A stretch of 60,200 nt of DNA, from the NCBI GenBank assembly GCA_051000755.1, contig JBPCNZ010000147.1, positions 1-60,200 on the forward strand. The letters run 5' to 3'. The DNA is from JALZAH01 sp051000755. GTDB taxonomy: Bacteria; Actinomycetota; Acidimicrobiia; Acidimicrobiales; Palsa-688. The notes under the pieces were generated by a model. It had not been told where the DNA came from, made no database searches, and saw nothing but the letters and a program-made list of their open reading frames with translations. The translations under genes were made by a program, and so were the position numbers. Positions 60,100 through 60,200 of this stretch are shown here, piece after piece. Positions within the stretch are counted from its first letter, which is position 1; every line of letters begins with the position of its first letter.

Positions 60100-60200
60100 C
60101 AATTCGAGACCTGTTTGGGCCGGGCTGCGACGCCGGGATGTCAAAGAGCCATCCGGCCCCGGCCCGGGCGCCGGCCCCCCCCGCCCCGGCCCCCCCGCCC

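Noticed and set aside
1..60200. CRISPR arrays, insertion sequences or prophage genes.
   Set aside because: No regularly spaced repeats of CRISPR type and no transposase, integrase or phage structural genes are seen. Repeats present are short tandem units in disordered protein regions or small intergenic repeats.

Overview
The window is a contiguous piece of a high-GC (about 70%) bacterial chromosome. Gene order and signals point to an actinobacterium, most plausibly class Acidimicrobiia or a close relative. The supporting evidence is: tig-clpP-clpX-folC-ndk-mreBCD-mrdA-rodA-radical SAM-DUF2344-RNase E/G-rplU-rpmA-obgE-proB in actinobacterial order; a perfect actinobacterial-type SOS box before dnaE2; an Rv2326c/Rv2325c-like ECF transporter; a class II DAHP synthase; many GTG starts; and ATGA/GTGA stop-start overlaps. 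The lineage is an inference from these, not from a phylogeny.

Layout. 1-1.3 kb: decayed RHS/YD-repeat gene of lower GC, a truncated tRNA-Gly(UCC) 3' half, and an intact tRNA-Pro(UGG). 1.5-4.8 kb: protein folding and proteolysis (tig, clpP, clpX). 4.9-6.7 kb: folC and ndk. 6.9-12.5 kb: the rod/elongasome operon. 12.5-19.6 kb: TIGR03960-type radical SAM enzyme, DUF2344 protein, RNase E/G with a long disordered N-terminus, L21, L27 and ObgE. 19.7-25.7 kb: proB and proA separated by an LppM-like lipoprotein, gnd, a PspA homologue and a membrane protein. 25.8-37.9 kb: the accessory core, with a CoxD/CoxE-like MoxR-VWA pair, cupin, SDR, a Cys-less HMG-CoA-synthase-like protein fused to a DUF35 zinc/OB domain with its thiolase, an SPFH/zinc-ribbon and TIM44-like pair, and two paralogous secreted glucosaminidase-like proteins on the opposite strand. 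38-42 kb: sulfite reductase, APS/PAPS reductase and DAHP synthase. 42.2-43.6 kb: nadD, a small membrane protein and rsfS. 43.6-47.7 kb: SOS-controlled dnaE2 and tag. 47.8-50.8 kb: ECF transporter. 50.7-56.4 kb (minus strand): LLM flavin oxidoreductase, an orphan VirD4/TraG-like ATPase, amidase and DUF885 peptidase. 56.4-59.8 kb: ferritin-like protein, membrane protein and TrmA-family RNA methyltransferase. 59.8-60.2 kb: non-coding, with a cluster of operator-like dyads.

How the genes work together. The left third is conserved growth machinery: chaperone and protease, cell-wall elongation, ribosome assembly and RNA processing. The usual obgE-proB-nadD-rsfS neighbourhood is opened by about 21 kb between proB and nadD, and the least-described genes lie there. 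The most interesting candidates for undescribed biology are three. First, the SPFH/triple-zinc-ribbon plus TIM44-like two-gene module, with a PspA homologue also in the window. Second, the DUF35 fusion that has lost the catalytic cysteine of its HMG-CoA-synthase-like half but keeps a thiolase partner. Third, the lone VirD4-like ATPase translationally coupled to a flavin oxidoreductase. A recurring TAnnnT element 6-11 nt before start codons suggests widespread leaderless or near-leaderless transcription.
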